Assembly (NCBI RefSeq): GCF_000808015.1
Contig: NZ_JWHR01000061.1
Location: forward strand, 1 to 17,373
DNA: 17,373 bases
Direction: 5' to 3'
Source of the DNA: Terrisporobacter othiniensis
GTDB taxonomy: Bacteria; Bacillota; Clostridia; Peptostreptococcales; Peptostreptococcaceae
Shown here piece by piece: positions 14,842 through 17,373 of this stretch. The notes beneath the pieces are model-generated. The model had not been told where the DNA came from. It saw only the letters and a program-made list of their open reading frames with translations, and did no database searches. A program made the position numbers and the translations under genes. Every line of letters begins with the position of its first letter. The stretch's first letter is position 1.

Positions 14842-15339
14842 ATGTTAATTAAAAAAATATATGAAGAATATAAACAAGATGTTTTTGTATACCTGGTAAG
14901 TTTAACTAATGATACCTCCATTTCAGAAGATTTAGTGTCAGAAACTTTTTTAAGTGCAATTAAATCAATACATAAATTTAAGGGAGAATCGAGTATTAAG
15001 ACATGGCTATTTTCTATAGCTAGAAATAAATGGTATGAATATCTGAGGAAAGAAAAATTTACAACTTCACTGGATGATTTGGTATATCACTATATTGTCA
15101 GTGAATCAGATTTAGAAGAAAAAGCTATACACAAAGATATTTCAAATAAAATAGTATATTTACTACATCAGGAATCAGTAAGAACAAAGGATATTGTTTT
15201 AATGAGGATAGAAGGATATTCTTACTTGGAAATATCTCAAAAACATGGGATTACAGAAAGTTCAGCTAGAGTTATTGATTATCGTGCCAAAAAGAAGATA
15301 AAGAATATTTTAATAAAGGAGGGATGTTTACATGAATAA
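14842..15339 (+). CDS. ECF (extracytoplasmic function) RNA polymerase sigma factor
   Basis: A 165-aa sigma-70 family protein with only regions 2 and 4. Region 2 is visible as SEDLVSETFLSAIKSIHKFKGESSIKTWLFSIARNKWYEYLRK, which binds core polymerase and the -10 element. Region 4 is the helix-turn-helix SYLEISQKHGITESSARVIDYRAKKKI, which binds the -35 element. ATG 14842 is preceded by AAAGGAGG (14830-14837), so the in-frame ATG at 14827 upstream of that site is not the start. Its 3' end overlaps the anti-sigma start by 8 bases, implying translational coupling. It is held inactive by the neighbour until a signal releases it. The signal is unknown. Confidence 0.95.
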   Translation: MLIKKIYEEYKQDVFVYLVSLTNDTSISEDLVSETFLSAIKSIHKFKGESSIKTWLFSIARNKWYEYLRKEKFTTSLDDLVYHYIVSESDLEEKAIHKDISNKIVYLLHQESVRTKDIVLMRIEGYSYLEISQKHGITESSARVIDYRAKKKIKNILIKEGCLHE

Positions 15340-15889
15340 AATATCTTGTGATATTTGTATGGATTTAATTCCACTTGTTAAAGATGGTATTGCAAGTGAA
15401 GATAGCGGTAATGCTGTAAAAAAACATATTAATGAGTGTGAAACGTGTAATATAATATTTGATGATTTTGAAGAAATAAATAAAATGAATAATGAAAATA
15501 TTAAAATGAATGATAGAAAAGTTATTTCAAAAATAAAAGATCAGCTTGCCATTGGATCTATGATAATGATTATATTAGGTTCTTTTATAGGTGTTGGAAT
15601 CTCTGAAAGTGAATGGATGTTTTATAATGTAATTATTATGCCACTTATTGGTGGATTAGGGTATTTTGCTCTAAAGCAGAAATGTTATTTTGTACCTGTA
15701 GGTATATTTATCCTTACATACATATGGAATTCAATTAAGTATATTATTGAGATAAAGACTAATGAAATGGATTTTGTGGCAATTATGGTATCATCTGGAA
15801 CATGGGCTACTATCTATACTTGTCTGTGTATACTGGGTTTAGTAATTGGATTTTTACTTTACATTGCATTTAAAAAGGAGAATAAGTAG
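15332..15889 (+). CDS. Zinc-finger (zf-HC2) transmembrane anti-sigma factor
   Basis: A 185-aa membrane protein. The N-terminal cytoplasmic domain has the zinc anti-sigma signature: C6 and C9, then H32-x3-C36-x2-C39 in KKHINECETC. This domain binds and sequesters the cognate ECF sigma. About four hydrophobic segments follow from residue 70 onward (LAIGSMIMIILGSFIGVGI and later). There is no large extracellular sensor domain, so signal sensing may occur within the membrane or through the next gene product. The ATG overlaps the sigma gene by 8 bases and has AAGGAGGGATG ahead of it. The role is inferred from motif plus position. Confidence 0.9.
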   Translation: MNKISCDICMDLIPLVKDGIASEDSGNAVKKHINECETCNIIFDDFEEINKMNNENIKMNDRKVISKIKDQLAIGSMIMIILGSFIGVGISESEWMFYNVIIMPLIGGLGYFALKQKCYFVPVGIFILTYIWNSIKYIIEIKTNEMDFVAIMVSSGTWATIYTCLCILGLVIGFLLYIAFKKENK

Positions 15890-15890
15890 G

Positions 15891-16775
15891 ATGAAAAAAT
15901 CGGTAAAAGTATTGGTAGGAATGACGGCTTTTGTTTTAATTGGGGGACTATTATGGTTTGCCAATGGACTTATAGGTAATCCAGTTTCTAAAGCACTAGC
16001 AAATAATAAAGCAAAAAAATATGTATCAGAAAATTACTCTGATATGGAACTACAAATATCAGATGTATATTATAGTTTTAAAGATGGTTACTATCATGCA
16101 GATATAAAATCACTTACAAGTAAGGATACATATTTTTCAATAAGATTGTCCTTTTTGGGCAAAGTAGAATACGATTCTTATGAAGATAATGTAGTCAAAA
16201 AAGTTAATACCTATAGAAGATTGGATGAAGAATATAACTCAAAATTAAAAAGCATATTTGAAGATAAAGATTTTCCATATGAAAGTGATATATGCTTTGG
16301 TGAGTTAAAAGAGATGCCATTAGAAGACTTAGATAGTAAATATAGTGAATTTGGGCCTGTATATGGAATAAATTTAGGGGAGCTAGAACTTGATAAAAAC
16401 TATGATATAAATGAAATGGGAAAAGAATATGGTCATATAGTTTTTTATGCTCAAGATGAAGAGATTAGCATAAAAAGAGCTAGTGAAATTCTACTTGACA
16501 TAAAGAATATTTTAGATAAAAATAATATATCATTCTATGCTATTGATTTTACTCTTGAAAAACATGGTGAAGGAAATGAAAAAGTAAATACTAATGATAA
16601 ATCTATTAGCATAGAAGAATTTTTATACGAAGATATTTATGAAGAAGGATTAGAAAATCGTATGGAGGAATCTTCTGATAAATTACAAGAACATTACAAA
16701 GAACAAGATAATATAAAAAAAGAGGAAATAGAATCTATAGACGAAAGGGAGAATAAAGTTGAAAGAACAATATAA
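15891..16775 (+). CDS. YfjL-like membrane-anchored protein
   Basis: A 294-aa protein with a single N-terminal transmembrane segment (VLVGMTAFVLIGGLLWFANGLIG, residues 6-28) and an extracytoplasmic remainder. The stretch after the anchor, NPVSKALANNKAKKYVSENYSDMELQ, followed by strands describing a small alpha/beta fold, resembles Bacillus YfjL-like proteins of unknown function. The last 50 residues are highly charged and probably helical or disordered. ATG 15891 lies one base after the anti-sigma stop and has AAGGAG in front; an in-frame upstream codon at 15846 would overlap the anti-sigma gene. As part of the sigma cluster it may help sense or answer an envelope signal. That role is inference. 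Confidence 0.75.
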   Translation: MKKSVKVLVGMTAFVLIGGLLWFANGLIGNPVSKALANNKAKKYVSENYSDMELQISDVYYSFKDGYYHADIKSLTSKDTYFSIRLSFLGKVEYDSYEDNVVKKVNTYRRLDEEYNSKLKSIFEDKDFPYESDICFGELKEMPLEDLDSKYSEFGPVYGINLGELELDKNYDINEMGKEYGHIVFYAQDEEISIKRASEILLDIKNILDKNNISFYAIDFTLEKHGEGNEKVNTNDKSISIEEFLYEDIYEEGLENRMEESSDKLQEHYKEQDNIKKEEIESIDERENKVERTI

Positions 16776-17226
16776 AGTAGGCATAATTTCAGATACTCAT
16801 GGACTATTAAGAGAAGAAGTGATTAATTACTTAAAAACATGTGACTATATAATTCATGGTGGAGATATTAATACAGAAGATGTTTTAAAAAAATTAAAAG
16901 ATATAGCCCCTACATATGTTGTAAGAGGAAACAATGATAAAAGTGGGTGGGCAGAAAAATTGCCAAAAGAGCTCTACTTTACTATAGGCAATATTAGATT
17001 TTATATGGTTCATAATAAAAAAGATATCTCATCCAACTTAAAAAACGTTGATGCAATTATATTTGGGCATTCACATAAATATTTTTGTGAAATAATAGAG
17101 GATATACTTTGGTTAAATCCGGGTAGCTGTGGAAAAATAAGATTTAACCTTCCTATAAACTTTGTTATTATGACTATTGAGAACAGCAATTATAGTATAG
17201 AAAAAGTAGATATTTTATTTGAGTAG
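16759..17226 (+). CDS. YfcE-type metallophosphoesterase
   Basis: A 155-aa calcineurin-like phosphoesterase of the small YfcE/MJ0936 family. Di-metal ligands are visible: D12 and H14 in SDTHG, D36 in GGDI, N59 in GNND, a histidine in MVHN, and the GHSH motif near residues 104-107. Relatives hydrolyse phosphodiesters in vitro; physiological substrates are mostly unknown. The start is TTG (16759-16761), with AAAGGGAG eight bases upstream, and it overlaps the YfjL-like gene by 17 bases, so the two are co-transcribed and probably coupled. The protein appears complete. Its stop lies 26 bp before the IS end, and no clear terminator remains between them. Confidence 0.93.
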   Translation: MKEQYKVGIISDTHGLLREEVINYLKTCDYIIHGGDINTEDVLKKLKDIAPTYVVRGNNDKSGWAEKLPKELYFTIGNIRFYMVHNKKDISSNLKNVDAIIFGHSHKYFCEIIEDILWLNPGSCGKIRFNLPINFVIMTIENSNYSIEKVDILFE

Positions 17227-17281
17227 AAAAAACACCTTAATTATTATTGAAGTGAACCCTTTACACAGGAATAAATAAAAC

Positions 17282-17325
17282 AACCTCTTTTGAAACATAC
17301 TATATGTATGATTTTAAAGGAGGTT
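17282..17325 (+). promoter_or_regulatory. Hairpin hiding the transposase ribosome binding site
   Basis: AACCTCTTTT (17282-17291) pairs with AAAGGAGGTT (17316-17325, with one wobble), and the stem continues inward to CATAC (17296-17300) against GTATG (17306-17310). The whole Shine-Dalgarno AAAGGAGG (17316-17323) lies in the 3' arm, so RNA entering from outside the element would be poorly translated. Confidence 0.7.
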
Positions 17326-17333
17326 ATTTTATT

Positions 17334-17373
17334 ATGAGTACAAGAGTACACTACTCACCAGAAATAAAATGGA
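17334..17373 (+). CDS. IS3 family transposase OrfA-like protein (5' partial)
   Basis: Only 13 residues are inside the window: MSTRVHYSPEIKW. The YSPEIKW pattern is typical of the very start of the IS3-family helix-turn-helix OrfA, where a YS-x-E-x-K segment precedes the first DNA-binding helix. AAAGGAGG lies 10 bases before ATG 17334 within a hairpin. The rest of the gene, and any programmed frameshift to orfB, cannot be seen. Confidence 0.65.
   Translation, partial: MSTRVHYSPEIKW

Larger units (their letters stand above)
17253..17373 (+). mobile_element. Left end of an IS3-like insertion sequence (partial)
   Basis: The segment from TGAACCC (17253) to the window end has the look of an insertion sequence end: a TG-starting terminal sequence, a short untranslated region with a hairpin, and the first codons of a transposase-like protein. 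The boundary is a guess, because the other end and the target duplication lie outside the window. Confidence 0.6.

Noticed and set aside
17231..17252. Terminator after the metallophosphoesterase gene
   Set aside because: CACCTTAAT and ATTGAAGTG pair imperfectly with a C-A mismatch, and no T-run follows, so it is unconvincing.

Overview
The window is very AT-rich with strong purine-rich ribosome binding sites, short intergenic gaps and many intrinsic terminators, which points to a low-GC anaerobic Firmicute. The adjacent TudS-like desulfidase and ECF S-component (families I remember as CD3072 and CD3073, named after Clostridioides difficile loci) suggest Peptostreptococcaceae (Clostridioides, Paeniclostridium, Paraclostridium or a close relative). 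The genus is inference; no rRNA or tRNA is present to settle it.

Layout. 1-1640: a SAM-I riboswitch with its terminator controls an NhaC-superfamily transporter, probably the methionine transporter MetT. 1709-2686: undecaprenyl-diphosphatase. 2735-4016: a TudS-like putative desulfidase followed by an ECF transporter S component with its own promoter. 4067-4869: a PHP-domain phosphatase split by a one-base frameshift in an A-run. 4879-5779: a YitT-family membrane protein on the minus strand. 5997-7042: an unrecognised 153-aa protein converging on a DUF6512-like membrane protein, sharing a perfect 20-bp hairpin terminator. 7187-8538: a class V aminotransferase-fold enzyme with both the PLP lysine and a cysteine-desulfurase-type cysteine. 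8550-10465: a MarR repressor and MATE efflux pump, with two matching operators bracketing the promoter. 10466-10600: a compact structured intergenic segment containing a GC-rich island. 10610-12120: a DbpA/YxiN-type RNA helicase. 12215-13759: an ASKHA (DUF4445) corrinoid-activation-like protein without its usual Fe-S domain. 13767-14758: a MerR regulator under a promoter with a 19-bp spacer. 14842-17226: an overlapping ECF sigma / zinc anti-sigma / YfjL-like / metallophosphoesterase cluster. 17253-17373: the left end of an IS3-like element, cut by the window edge.

How the genes work together. Most are independent chromosomal housekeeping or accessory units. Three look like self-contained regulatory circuits: SAM riboswitch-MetT, MarR-MATE, and sigma/anti-sigma with two downstream genes. 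A loose sulfur theme (methionine uptake, TudS-like desulfidase, cysteine-desulfurase-like enzyme) runs through the first half. The best candidates for undescribed biology are the desulfidase/ECF S-component pair, the structured intergenic region at 10466-10600, and the ASKHA protein lacking both a partner and an Fe-S domain. I see no CRISPR array, phage or defence island.
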